From Reyranella sp. (lineage in GTDB: Bacteria > Pseudomonadota > Alphaproteobacteria > Reyranellales > Reyranellaceae), in the NCBI RefSeq assembly GCF_004297405.1, contig NZ_SCVC01000006.1, positions 558,001 through 622,000 of the forward strand: a stretch of DNA of 64,000 nt, read 5' to 3'. Below, piece by piece: positions 16,816 through 24,281 of this stretch. Every line of letters starts with the position of its first letter. Within the stretch, counting starts at the first letter, position 1. The position numbers were made by a program, and so were the translations under genes. The notes beneath the pieces were generated by a model. That model had not been told where the DNA came from. It was given only the letters and a program-made list of their open reading frames with translations, and made no database searches.

Positions 16816-17969
16816 TGGCAAACCTGATGCCAGTCCCCCGCCTGGTGGCCGTCGATGGCAATGGGCACGTCATGCCCGGCGCGCTGCTGTATTTCTACGT
16901 CACCGGCACGACGACCCCGAAGGCGGTCTATGCCAATGCCGGCGGCTCGCCCGAGCTTTCCAACCCCGTGGAAGCCGACGCCAACGGCCTGTTTCCCGCG
17001 ATCTATCTGGGATCAGGCAACTACAAGGTCATTCTGAAGACCGCTCTCGACGTCGAGGTCTGGACGACCGAAGAAATGAGCGGCACGACTGGAGCCGACA
17101 CGCTGACGACGCGCGGCGATCTGCTGACCCGCGATGCCATCGGCTATAAGCGCATCCCCATCGGCACATCCGGGTATGTCTTCCGCTCGAATGGTCTGGA
17201 GGGTGAGTGGGGCCAAGAACTCACGCCCTACATGCACATCAACGGGCTGACCTACCAGAACTCAGGAGACGACCCTTCTAACGACATCACTGTTGCCATC
17301 GGCTCAGCCATGGACGCCTCGGGCGCCAAGCTTCTCGTGCTTGGCTCCGCGTTGACCAAGCAGATTAACGCGGGCTGGGCGGCCGGCAATGTCCAGGGAG
17401 GCCTCGATACAGGTAATAGCGTTGATGGCGACTACTACATCTGGCTAATCCATCGGGCCGATACCGGCGTCACTGATGTTCTGTTCTCGGCGTCGGCGAC
17501 GGCGCCAACAATGCCCGCGAACTATACCTACAAGCGCCTGATCGGGTGGCTGAAGAGGTCGGGCGGGGTAAACGTCGCCTTCAAGACCTATGAGGTTGCC
17601 GGTGGGGGCTTAGAGTTCGCCTGGGTGACGCCGCGTCGCGACGTGAACCTTGCGACCACGTTGACGACGTCGCGGCGCACGGATGTGCTTTCGGTTCCCC
17701 AAGCCTACTCCGTCGTGGCGCATATCCGAGGCGAGGCGTCGAACTCCGGAACCGGCGTTGCCGTAACCGTTGCCAATCCAGACGAAACAGACGCGGCTCC
17801 AAGCGTCACCGATACGCCGCTGGCCGTTCTCTATAACGCGGCGGCGAATCAGGCGATCAGCCAGTTTAGCGTACGGACAAATGCCTCCGGCGCGGTCGCC
17901 TCGCGCGCCTCGAATACCGTCGACCTTTACGTGCTTGTGACACTCGGTTTCACCTGGGGACGGAGGTGA
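16815..17969 (+). CDS. Tail fibre protein
   Basis: 384 residues. The first 90 (PVPRLVAVDGNGHVMPGALLYFYVTGTTTP ... LSNPVEADANGLFPAIYL, read in pieces) are a recognised phage fibre N-terminal module that attaches the fibre to the virion. The remaining part is beta-rich with Thr/Ala/Val repeats and a compact C-terminal domain. It follows the ejection genes by a TGATG overlap and precedes small fibre-associated genes. The receptor is unknown. Confidence 0.75.
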   Translation: MANLMPVPRLVAVDGNGHVMPGALLYFYVTGTTTPKAVYANAGGSPELSNPVEADANGLFPAIYLGSGNYKVILKTALDVEVWTTEEMSGTTGADTLTTRGDLLTRDAIGYKRIPIGTSGYVFRSNGLEGEWGQELTPYMHINGLTYQNSGDDPSNDITVAIGSAMDASGAKLLVLGSALTKQINAGWAAGNVQGGLDTGNSVDGDYYIWLIHRADTGVTDVLFSASATAPTMPANYTYKRLIGWLKRSGGVNVAFKTYEVAGGGLEFAWVTPRRDVNLATTLTTSRRTDVLSVPQAYSVVAHIRGEASNSGTGVAVTVANPDETDAAPSVTDTPLAVLYNAAANQAISQFSVRTNASGAVASRASNTVDLYVLVTLGFTWGRR

Positions 17970-17972
17970 TCG

Positions 17973-18176
17973 ATGTACATCGCGCGACGCGAGGATGGAT
18001 CGATTTACGGAGCCTGGCTCAACCGCCAGTGGCCGGATCAGGAAGAAATCGCAGCAGACGACGTCGAGCTGTTGGCCTTCCTGAATCCCGAGCCATCCGC
18101 GCGGACAATCGAGCAGAAGTTAGCATCCCTTGGACTGACCGTAGAGGGCCTGAAAGAAGCCCTCGGGCTGGAGTGA
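17973..18176 (+). CDS. Small phage protein after the tail fibre (67 aa)
   Basis: The gene has a GGAGGTGATCG ribosome site upstream of the ATG at 17973. The product starts with a strand hairpin (YIARREDGSIYGAW) and ends in helices (TIEQKLASLGLTVEGLKEAL). Proteins of this shape are frequent beside phage fibre genes and may act in fibre assembly. No direct evidence shows which fibre it serves. Confidence 0.55.
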   Translation: MYIARREDGSIYGAWLNRQWPDQEEIAADDVELLAFLNPEPSARTIEQKLASLGLTVEGLKEALGLE

Positions 18177-18180
18177 GACC

Positions 18181-18516
18181 ATGAGCGATCCCGTCAACAT
18201 CTTCTCTTTCCGGCCCATCTATGGCGGTGGCATGGGAAAGCGCCTCTCTTGCGGCATCGTATCCAGTTCGGGAGCGATCCCGGGGACGCAGGCCGAGAAT
18301 GACGTGCAGCTACTGGTCACGAACGGAGGCACTGTATCGGCCTTTGTGCGCTTTGGGCAGGCCGGAGTGGTGGCGACTCTCGACTGCATGGAAATCCTGC
18401 CGGGCGTGACAGTGCCTTTCATGGCGCCATTCAACAGTCAGAGCGAGTTGTACATGGCGGCGATCACCGAGAGCGGCACGACCACGGTTTCCGTCGTGGC
18501 GGGGAAGGGCGTCTGA
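18181..18516 (+). CDS. Putative minor virion protein (111 aa, beta-rich)
   Basis: A beta-rich product with a conserved-looking N-terminus (NIFSFRPIYGGGMG) and several Val/Thr strands ending in TTTVSVVAGKGV. It lies between small fibre-associated genes, with its stop overlapping the next ATG (TGATG). It is probably a virion surface or fibre-tip component. The function is unknown. Confidence 0.5.
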   Translation: MSDPVNIFSFRPIYGGGMGKRLSCGIVSSSGAIPGTQAENDVQLLVTNGGTVSAFVRFGQAGVVATLDCMEILPGVTVPFMAPFNSQSELYMAAITESGTTTVSVVAGKGV

Positions 18517-18887
18517 TGCTGATCCGCCCTCGCGCACGGGTCCGTGACCTTGGCTCGTCTCCTGCGGGAGCCGTGTCCAAGACCGCGAACTATGCCCTGC
18601 TGCCCAGCGAGAGTGGCTTGGATTTTGACAATAATGGGGCGGCGGGGGCGGTCACGTTCACGCTGCCGACGGCGATCGTCGGCCTGACGTACACCTTCAC
18701 TGCGATGGAACTGTTCGACCTTGTGATTGACGCGCCCCCGGGGGTGCTAATCTACCTAGGTGAATCCGTCTCTACCGCCGGCGGAACACTGACCGCCAGC
18801 GCTCCCGGCCCAGCCGTTCGCCTCAAGTGCCGCTCCGCCACGGAGTGGGTTGCTCAGTTTTTCGCGGGATCATGGACAGCAGCATGA
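18516..18887 (+). CDS. Putative minor virion/fibre protein (123 aa, beta-rich)
   Basis: A beta-strand-rich protein (AGAVTFTLPTAIVGLTYTFTAME, read in pieces) of a type that decorates phage fibres. Its C-terminus contains TEWVAQFFAGSW, a pattern seen at the end of small phage carbohydrate-binding or fibre modules. The stop overlaps the ATG of the tailspike gene. No enzymatic residues are apparent. Confidence 0.5.
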   Translation: MLIRPRARVRDLGSSPAGAVSKTANYALLPSESGLDFDNNGAAGAVTFTLPTAIVGLTYTFTAMELFDLVIDAPPGVLIYLGESVSTAGGTLTASAPGPAVRLKCRSATEWVAQFFAGSWTAA

Positions 18888-20704
18888 AAAAGATTCTCCT
18901 CTTCATCGGCCTTCTGCTCATCGCGCCCCTGACGAGCCATGTTGCCCACTTCGGCGTCGCTCGCGCACAGACCGCAGGCCAGTTCTACACGGTCCCCACG
19001 GTTGAGGCTCTGGCCGCCCTGACCACGCGCCCGGCTATCGTTTATGTGCGGGGAGAAGGCACCTCCACGGACCTGAAGGGCGGTCTCTACAACTGGGTTG
19101 CCGGCAGCGCGGCGACAGCAAACGGAACGACCATCGTTGCGCCTAGTGGAGACGGGCCGGCCGGTCGCTGGTTCATGCAGGGCGCCACGGGCATGCCCGT
19201 CCTCTCGACGGGCACCACGACGCCGCGCAAGCTCGCAGACCGCTTTGGATTGTCGCCTCTCGATTTCGGCTGCAAGGGAGACGGCGTCACCGACGATACG
19301 GCTTGTATGCAAGCGACACTGGATGCCGCAAGCAACAGGACCATCGAACTCGGCCCGCACCTGTATTTGATCTCGTCCGCGCTCTCGACCTCCAACACCG
19401 TCGGCATCGTGGGGAGCCAGGGGCCGGCCGGAATCTATTCAAGCTCCTGCACAACCGGGTTGAAGGCCGGCGCAACCAATCTGACGCTGCTTACGCTGAC
19501 TGGTTGGAACAGCTCCATCTCTAATGTCTGCTTCCAGATGGGCGACGCCTTTAACGACAACTCGTCGGGCGCCGCGATTAAGCTTGGCGTTGGCGGGCAG
19601 TTCATAGTCGCGGACAACCAGATCAACTACCCGTTCGTTGGCATTGACGTGACGGGCAGCGGCAGCAACCAAAATGTCGAGTCATTGCTGCAGAGAAACA
19701 CTGTATTTGTGCCATCTGATGGGGGCGCGGCCATCCGCGTCGGTAAAGACAGCACAAGCGGCAACACGGTCAACACCCGCCTCTATGACAATGCCTATGT
19801 AGGGTCCGCCACCAACACCGCGTCGGGCATCATGTTCCTCGACGCGGGCGGTCCGTTCATGTTCGGCAATGCCCCGTACCTGATGGGGACGGGCACCAAA
19901 ATCTTCCCGGGCTCCGGGCAGATGGTCGCCTATCTCCTGGCCCGCGACCTCGCTGGCGACACCTCGTATGTGAACGAGCTTCTGATTGACTCGAATGGCG
20001 GGATCGTTCGGCAACTGGACTTCGTTGGCGCGTGGATGGCCGGCAGCGGCGGCGCGAGCAAGAAGATCGTCCGCATTATGAACAGCGGCGCCGGGACCGT
20101 TGAGAACATTGGCTTCACGGGATCGCGCTTTATCATCGGTTACGCCGACAGCACGGTGAGCGTTGAGGCCGGGAAGTACATCAGTTTCACGGGAAACATG
20201 TTCTGCACTCCGGGGGCATTCAGCGCTACGCTTCTCACCCTCGGCGGCACGTCTCAGTACGTAAATGTGGTTGGAAACCGCTTCAGTGATTGCGAGAGCG
20301 GGTCGCATTTTACCGACATCCGAATTGCTGGAGCGAACATCGTCAACATCACCGGGAACACTTTCACCGGCGCCCTTCCCATTCAAAGGGACTCTGGCGG
20401 AACCGTCATGGTCATGGCCAACAATATTGGCCTCGATAATGCCTCCACGAATCTGGCCTCCGCCGCCTCGGTGACACTTCCGTTCAATTCGTCTGTGTAT
20501 GTGACGGGAACGACCACGATCACGTCTATAGCTGGCGCGTGGAGCGAGCGGGTGGTGACGCTGACCTCTGGCACATCTGGCGGTTTTTCGATCACCAACG
20601 GCGCCAATTCGACCTGCACGGCCGTGACTCTGACCCAGTACCAATCGGTGATCCTGAAATGGAACGCCGGGCTGACCTGTTGGCTCGTGATCGGGAAGAC
20701 ATAA
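18884..20704 (+). CDS. Tailspike-like protein with pectate-lyase (beta-helix) fold and Sec signal peptide
   Basis: 606 residues from ATG 18884 (ATGA overlap; an in-frame ATG at 18827 lies inside the previous gene). Residues 1-28 are a typical signal peptide: KK, a long hydrophobic core, then a VARA cleavage site before QTAG. Residues 127-138 (DFGCKGDGVTDD) are the entry motif of pectate_lyase_3 beta-helices, followed by many short strands with Asn and Gly turns (NVVGNRFSDC, VNITGNTF). Eight cysteines (including 130, 141, 189 and 216) suit an oxidising compartment. The protein probably binds or cleaves surface polysaccharide. An exported tailspike is unusual for a phage. Confidence 0.8.
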   Translation: MKKILLFIGLLLIAPLTSHVAHFGVARAQTAGQFYTVPTVEALAALTTRPAIVYVRGEGTSTDLKGGLYNWVAGSAATANGTTIVAPSGDGPAGRWFMQGATGMPVLSTGTTTPRKLADRFGLSPLDFGCKGDGVTDDTACMQATLDAASNRTIELGPHLYLISSALSTSNTVGIVGSQGPAGIYSSSCTTGLKAGATNLTLLTLTGWNSSISNVCFQMGDAFNDNSSGAAIKLGVGGQFIVADNQINYPFVGIDVTGSGSNQNVESLLQRNTVFVPSDGGAAIRVGKDSTSGNTVNTRLYDNAYVGSATNTASGIMFLDAGGPFMFGNAPYLMGTGTKIFPGSGQMVAYLLARDLAGDTSYVNELLIDSNGGIVRQLDFVGAWMAGSGGASKKIVRIMNSGAGTVENIGFTGSRFIIGYADSTVSVEAGKYISFTGNMFCTPGAFSATLLTLGGTSQYVNVVGNRFSDCESGSHFTDIRIAGANIVNITGNTFTGALPIQRDSGGTVMVMANNIGLDNASTNLASAASVTLPFNSSVYVTGTTTITSIAGAWSERVVTLTSGTSGGFSITNGANSTCTAVTLTQYQSVILKWNAGLTCWLVIGKT

Positions 20705-20723
20705 GGCGCTGAATTAACGAAGC

Positions 20724-20758
20724 GGGCCCCGACGACGCGGTGAACGACGCCGAGGCCC
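20724..20758 (+). promoter_or_regulatory. Imperfect RNA hairpin upstream of the lysis genes
   Basis: GGGCC at 20724-20728 pairs with GGCCC at 20754-20758, and further C-G and G-C pairs continue inward with single mismatches to a loop around 20738-20744. It lies 20 nt after the tailspike stop in the only sizeable gap of this operon. No U-run follows, so it is not an obvious terminator. Its right arm (CCC at 20756-20758) is shared with a second possible helix that covers the downstream ribosome site. Confidence 0.45.
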
Positions 20759-20788
20759 TAACCCACCAAGAGCCGGGAAGCTCTAGGG
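20756..20788 (+). promoter_or_regulatory. Alternative helix that could mask a Shine-Dalgarno sequence
   Basis: CCCTA at 20756-20760 can pair with TAGGG at 20784-20788, enclosing a smaller hairpin AGAGC/GCTCT (20769-20773 with 20780-20784, loop CGGGAA; the two helices cannot share base 20784 at once). The TAGGG arm overlaps the strong AGGGAGG site at 20785-20791. Formation of this helix excludes the upstream GGGCC/GGCCC helix. The arrangement would suit control of lysis-gene translation, but it is inferred by eye only. Confidence 0.35.
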
Positions 20789-20796
20789 AGGCTGAT

Positions 20797-20832
20797 GTGA
20801 TCGTAAGAGTGAGACCGTGGCCGAGTCCATGA
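20797..20832 (+). CDS. Possible 11-codon leader peptide coupled to the lysis gene
   Basis: An AGGGAGG site at 20785-20791 is followed five bases later by GTG at 20797, opening VIVRVRPWPSP and ending in TGA at 20830-20832. This stop overlaps ATG 20829 of the next gene (ATGA). A ribosome translating it would be delivered to the lysis gene start. An ATG-TGA pair at 20795-20800 is another reading of the same site. The peptide is too short to judge by codon use. Confidence 0.3.
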   Translation: MIVRVRPWPSP

Positions 20833-21167
20833 CCGAGCGGAAGATCCATTTCGATCCGACGATCAACCTGGGTCACATCCTGACGGCCGGGACGTTCCTC
20901 GTTGTGGCCGCGGCCGGGTACGCGACCATGGATGCCAGAGTTTCAAGCTTGGAGCGGGAGCAGAAGACCCAGAAGACCGAGCAACGGGAAACCGTGGTGA
21001 ATGCGGAAACGCGGTTGCTGGCGAGGATCACCGAGCAGCGGGCGGCAATGGACCAGACGCAGGTGCGCGTGGCCGACGACATTCGAGAGATCAAGACGCT
21101 GATGCGCGACGGCTTCCGCGATCTGGATGCGAAGCTCGACCGCAAGGCCGACAAACCGGGACGCTGA
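20829..21167 (+). CDS. Membrane coiled-coil protein of the lysis module
   Basis: 112 residues from ATG 20829, or 116 from GTG 20817. One transmembrane segment near the N-terminus (ILTAGTFLVVAAAGYATM) is followed by a long coiled coil (SSLEREQKTQKTEQRETVVNAETRL, read in pieces) and a second charged helix. It sits just before the holin and endolysin. It could be a holin partner or an antiholin-like regulator. The start choice is uncertain: only 20829 is coupled to the leader frame. Confidence 0.55.
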   Translation: MTERKIHFDPTINLGHILTAGTFLVVAAAGYATMDARVSSLEREQKTQKTEQRETVVNAETRLLARITEQRAAMDQTQVRVADDIREIKTLMRDGFRDLDAKLDRKADKPGR

Positions 21168-21169
21168 CC

Positions 21170-21412
21170 ATGAACTCACATATCAAGAACATCGGCGCCG
21201 TACTCTGGAGCACCCTGATTGCCGTGTCGTTCGGCGGCACCTGCCTAGCGCTCTATTTCAAGGAAATCCCAGTCACACAGAAGGACATCGCTCTCGTTCT
21301 TCTCGGGGCCCTGATCAGTGAGATGAAGGGCGTCGGCAGCTTCTGGACCGGCAGCACCAACAGCAGCCAGATCAAGGATCAGACGATCGCCGACCTGTCG
21401 AAGAAGGGATAG
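21170..21412 (+). CDS. Putative holin (two membrane segments)
   Basis: 80 residues with two hydrophobic helices (VLWSTLIAVSFGGTCLALYF and DIALVLLGALISEMKGVGSFW, each about 20 residues) joined by a short polar loop, and a charged C-terminus (DLSKKG). This is the usual small class II-type holin layout. It lies directly before the endolysin gene. Holins time lysis by forming membrane lesions that release the endolysin. Confidence 0.7.
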   Translation: MNSHIKNIGAVLWSTLIAVSFGGTCLALYFKEIPVTQKDIALVLLGALISEMKGVGSFWTGSTNSSQIKDQTIADLSKKG

Positions 21413-21416
21413 CGGC

Positions 21417-21926
21417 ATGAGCCCGAAGGATATTCTTGTCGACGCGATCGACCCAGCGCTGGCGCTTCTGTTTCGCCTGTGCGGCATCAAGCCCGACCAG
21501 CGCGCGCGCCTGATGCTGATGGCGATTGCTGGGCAGGAGAGTGAGTGGGCGCACCGCCGGCAGATCGGTGGCCCGGCCCGGAGCTTCTGGCAATTCGAGC
21601 GGGGCGGCGGCGTTGCAGGGGTCCTCTCGCATTCCTCCTCAAAAGCCAAGATCGCCGCCGTCTGCACCGAACTCAAGATCCCCTGCGATGTCGGCATCGT
21701 CTACGAGGCGATGGCCTGGAATGACGTGCTGGGCGCCTGCATGGCCCGGCTGCTGCTTTTCACCGATCCGGCGGCGTTGCCGGAGGTCGGCAAAGTCGAG
21801 GAGGGGTGGCAATACTATCTCCGCAACTGGCGCCCCGGCATGCCGCATCCGCAGACGTGGCCGGCGCGCTACGGCACGTCGATGGGCCTTGTTGAGGCTA
21901 CGGCCGCCCGTGAGATGGCCGCATGA
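21417..21926 (+). CDS. Putative endolysin (lysozyme-like fold)
   Basis: 169 residues. Acidic residues Glu 41 and 43 in AIAGQESEW are placed like the catalytic glutamate of lysozyme-like muralytic enzymes, followed by SFWQFERGGGV and a C-terminal YYLRNWRPGMPHPQTW segment seen in phage lysis proteins. It has no signal peptide, so export would depend on the holin. Its position between holin and Rz supports the role. The exact bond cleaved cannot be told. Confidence 0.7.
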   Translation: MSPKDILVDAIDPALALLFRLCGIKPDQRARLMLMAIAGQESEWAHRRQIGGPARSFWQFERGGGVAGVLSHSSSKAKIAAVCTELKIPCDVGIVYEAMAWNDVLGACMARLLLFTDPAALPEVGKVEEGWQYYLRNWRPGMPHPQTWPARYGTSMGLVEATAAREMAA

Positions 21927-22189
21927 TTCCCGCAATCGCTGCGTGGCTTGCCAAGCCTGTCGTCAAATACAGCCTGATCGCGCTGGCGGTCTTTATCCTG
22001 ATCGGCGGCACGCTGCTGATCGTTCGCAACATCTACAGCAAGGGCGAGAAGGCCGGGACGGTGGGGGTTACCTCGGCCGTCCAGACGGAGACGATCCGTA
22101 AGGTGGATGACGCCCGGAAAGCAAAAGAGAAGGCCGATGACGAAGTACGCTCGACGCCCTATGAAGAGCGAGTTGATGGGCTGCGATAA
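21923..22189 (+). CDS. Rz-like inner-membrane spanin
   Basis: 88 residues: a transmembrane helix (LIALAVFILIGGTLLIV) then a short coiled coil (TETIRKVDDARKAKEKADDE) and a conserved-looking end (YEERVDGLR). Inner-membrane spanins join an outer-membrane lipoprotein to fuse the membranes at the last step of lysis. The matching Rz1-like lipoprotein is at 22745-22984, separated by an endonuclease gene. The start overlaps the endolysin stop (ATGA). Confidence 0.7.
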   Translation: MIPAIAAWLAKPVVKYSLIALAVFILIGGTLLIVRNIYSKGEKAGTVGVTSAVQTETIRKVDDARKAKEKADDEVRSTPYEERVDGLR

Positions 22190-22214
22190 CCTGCAATCTA
22201 TAGTACTAAATGGC

Positions 22215-22249
22215 GAGCCGGGCGGTGTTACCAGCACCGTCACCGGCTC
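22215..22249 (+). promoter_or_regulatory. Strong stem-loop before the HNH gene
   Basis: GAGCCGG (22215-22221) pairs with CCGGCTC (22243-22249), and inside it CGGTG (22223-22227) pairs with CACCG (22235-22239) around a TTACCAG loop. It lies between the Rz stop and the HNH ribosome site. Phage homing endonuclease genes are often held silent by such hairpins in long transcripts; here this is only inferred. There is no U-tract, so termination is less likely. Confidence 0.5.
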
Positions 22250-22277
22250 TAACCAATCTCGCCGTAGGAGGGCGATC

Positions 22278-22763
22278 ATGGCTAAGCGCAAATCTACTGG
22301 GCTCGCGCGCCCGCGTCACTTGTCGCTAGCTGAGGTGATAGAGCGCGGCAGCATTCCGGAGCCCAATTCCGGATGCCACCTTTGGATGATGTCGATTCAA
22401 CCGAGCGGATACGGTCAGTTCGGGTGGAAGGGGCGTGTTGTGCTTGCGCACCGCGCCGCGTACGAGGCCGCAAATGGGCCGATTCCTGCAGGCATGTTCG
22501 TTTGCCACAAGTGTGATGTGCCGTCGTGCGTTAATGCGGAGCATCTGTTTTTAGGTTCTGCTGCCGACAACACCGCCGATGCGCACCGGAAGGGCCGTTT
22601 GGCTTTTGGTTCGCGCAATGGTCAAGCGCGACTCAGTGAAGAGCAGGTTGAAACCATCAGAGCGTCGCCGCTGAGCGGGAGGAAGCTGGCAAGAATTTTC
22701 GGCGTGAGCGCCGAGATTACGTGTGGAATCAGAGGGGAGCGCAGATGGGTATCAAAAAGATAG
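22278..22763 (+). CDS. HNH homing-type endonuclease inserted between spanin genes
   Basis: 161 residues from ATG 22278 with an AGGAGGG site 6 nt upstream. The HNH core reads VLAHRAAYE, then CHKCDVPSCVNAEHLFLGS with the two Cys-x2-Cys-like pairs and His used in His-Cys/HNH nucleases, then DNTADAHRKGR. A C-terminal helix-turn-helix (SGRKLARIFGVSAEITCGI) probably binds DNA. Such free-standing nucleases spread by cutting alleles that lack them. Its 3' end overlaps the lipoprotein start by 19 bp, so the insertion kept the Rz1 gene intact. Confidence 0.85.
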   Translation: MAKRKSTGLARPRHLSLAEVIERGSIPEPNSGCHLWMMSIQPSGYGQFGWKGRVVLAHRAAYEAANGPIPAGMFVCHKCDVPSCVNAEHLFLGSAADNTADAHRKGRLAFGSRNGQARLSEEQVETIRASPLSGRKLARIFGVSAEITCGIRGERRWVSKR

Positions 22764-22984
22764 CGCTCTGCGTCACCCTCTGTGCGTTGCCGGGCTGCGA
22801 TCCGGCGCCGCCAGTCGTGGCAGCCGTGGATACGCTCTGCACGTCGACCTCGCGCTATCGGGCGACGGATGCCCAGGTGGCGGCCTTCAAGGCCGACCGG
22901 CCGCTGTGGGAGCCGCTGGTCGACTGGCTGGCCAGCTTCAACAAGGTACGCGACGGGAAGTGTCTGGCGCCGTCGCCTTACTGA
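22745..22984 (+). CDS. Rz1-like outer-membrane lipoprotein spanin
   Basis: 79 residues from ATG 22745 with a GGGGAGCG ribosome site inside the HNH gene. A lipobox (ALPGC) places the acylated cysteine at 18, after a short hydrophobic signal. The mature part is Pro-rich near its start (DPAPPVV) and short, as usual for Rz1-type partners. With the Rz-like protein it would link inner and outer membranes at lysis. Confidence 0.7.
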   Translation: MGIKKIALCVTLCALPGCDPAPPVVAAVDTLCTSTSRYRATDAQVAAFKADRPLWEPLVDWLASFNKVRDGKCLAPSPY

Positions 22985-22986
22985 GG

Positions 22987-24186
22987 TCACCCCCGCACGG
23001 CGTAAAGCATCCCGGCGTGTAGGTTCGACGCCACGCTTCGGTCGAATACCTCATATCCGTTGCGCAATAGCGGCTCCGTCAAGGTGACGTGGTTCAAGTC
23101 CGGGTTCCACCACCGATGCCACTCGATTACGAAGCTCCTGATCTGGGGCAGCAGTTTGGCCTCGTCCAGCCGCTTCATGATTGCGAACTCGGAGCCTTCG
23201 CAATCGACCTTCATCACGACGTTTTCGCCGCGGCTATTGGCCTGTGTGATGATGTCTGAAAGCGCGTCGACTGTGTCCCTGATCTGTATTGTGGTGGGCG
23301 TGCCGGTCTCCCGGCCGCGGATCGAGTTGCCAATCGTGGTGTCTGCCGACTCGTTCACCTGCAGCGGGCCATTGAAGTCCGACAGGCCGAAATTGTAGGT
23401 GTGGATCTTGCCCCTCACCGCGCTATTCCTGGCGATGTTCATCAGGGCTTTCTTGTAGGGCGCCTCGAAGGGCTCGAAGCCATGCACGGCCGTCACATTC
23501 GGCTTGTAGGCCGCCTGGATCGAGGTCAGGCCGGCGTTCATCCCAATGTCGATGAAGATCGATTTTCTGCCGGTGATGAAGTTGTATTCGTTGTTGAGCA
23601 ATATCTCGCGGATGAGCTGGAAATCGTCGGTGCTGGTGATGCCGAACCGGAGCGGGCCGAACCCGACGTATGGGCCTACGGCATCCTCGTCCAGATTGGC
23701 GCCCTCCTCGTGGAGTTCGCGAAAGCTGGGAAGGTGCTCTAGAATGAATGGGCTTTTAGGCTCTACCCGAAGCGGAAACGCGGGGTGATAGCGGGCTTCT
23801 TCCGCCCCGATCGGCTCGAACGTGGGGAACCGGGCTATCAAGGGCAGGCGCCCGGATGTGATGACCCGGAACTCCACATTGGTTGCCGTCTCGCTCAACT
23901 CAAAGGGCAGCGTCACGAACGGGGAGGCGATAAGCCTGGTGTCGTAGAGCATCGTCTGTGCGATAGTTTGGCCGCCCACCGCCACGTCTACCCAGCCACA
24001 GACTGTCGGCAGGATGGGCCGTGCGCTGTGGTTCACGCTGACGCGGAACGTCGCCATATACCGGCCAGCCTCAACGGACACATAAGGGCCAAAGATCAGG
24101 AACCCCTGCTTGCCCGCCTTGGCCTGAAAGGCGTCCATTCCATTCTGTTTTGTCGGCGTCCCAATATCTTCTTCTGTTTTAAACAA
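22987..24186 (-). CDS. FkbM family methyltransferase with N-terminal beta domain (prophage cargo)
   Basis: 399 residues from a TTG start at 24186 with a GGAGGG site 6 nt upstream. The FkbM domain is in the second half: motif I FIDIGMNAGL at 211-220, FEPF at 237-240, then MKVDCEGSEFAIMKRL and a WHRWWNPD end. FkbM enzymes O-methylate sugars or other hydroxyls. The first 150 residues form an unusual beta-rich domain that may bind glycan. It is on the minus strand, against the late operon, so it may be expressed in the lysogen and modify surface sugars. Confidence 0.85.
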   Translation of the reverse strand: MFKTEEDIGTPTKQNGMDAFQAKAGKQGFLIFGPYVSVEAGRYMATFRVSVNHSARPILPTVCGWVDVAVGGQTIAQTMLYDTRLIASPFVTLPFELSETATNVEFRVITSGRLPLIARFPTFEPIGAEEARYHPAFPLRVEPKSPFILEHLPSFRELHEEGANLDEDAVGPYVGFGPLRFGITSTDDFQLIREILLNNEYNFITGRKSIFIDIGMNAGLTSIQAAYKPNVTAVHGFEPFEAPYKKALMNIARNSAVRGKIHTYNFGLSDFNGPLQVNESADTTIGNSIRGRETGTPTTIQIRDTVDALSDIITQANSRGENVVMKVDCEGSEFAIMKRLDEAKLLPQIRSFVIEWHRWWNPDLNHVTLTEPLLRNGYEVFDRSVASNLHAGMLYAVRG

Positions 24187-24281
24187 CGCTTCCCTCCGAT
24201 TGTCTGATAGTCAGCCTAGCACACTAGCTAGGGGTGCCTAGTTTTCGTCATTCGAGTGATATAATCTGGCTTCGCCTCACG

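Noticed and set aside
22190..22277. A group I intron around the HNH gene
   Set aside because: The Rz-like frame ends naturally before it and Rz1 begins with its own site, so no split exon is needed. Only one hairpin, not a full intron core, could be seen.
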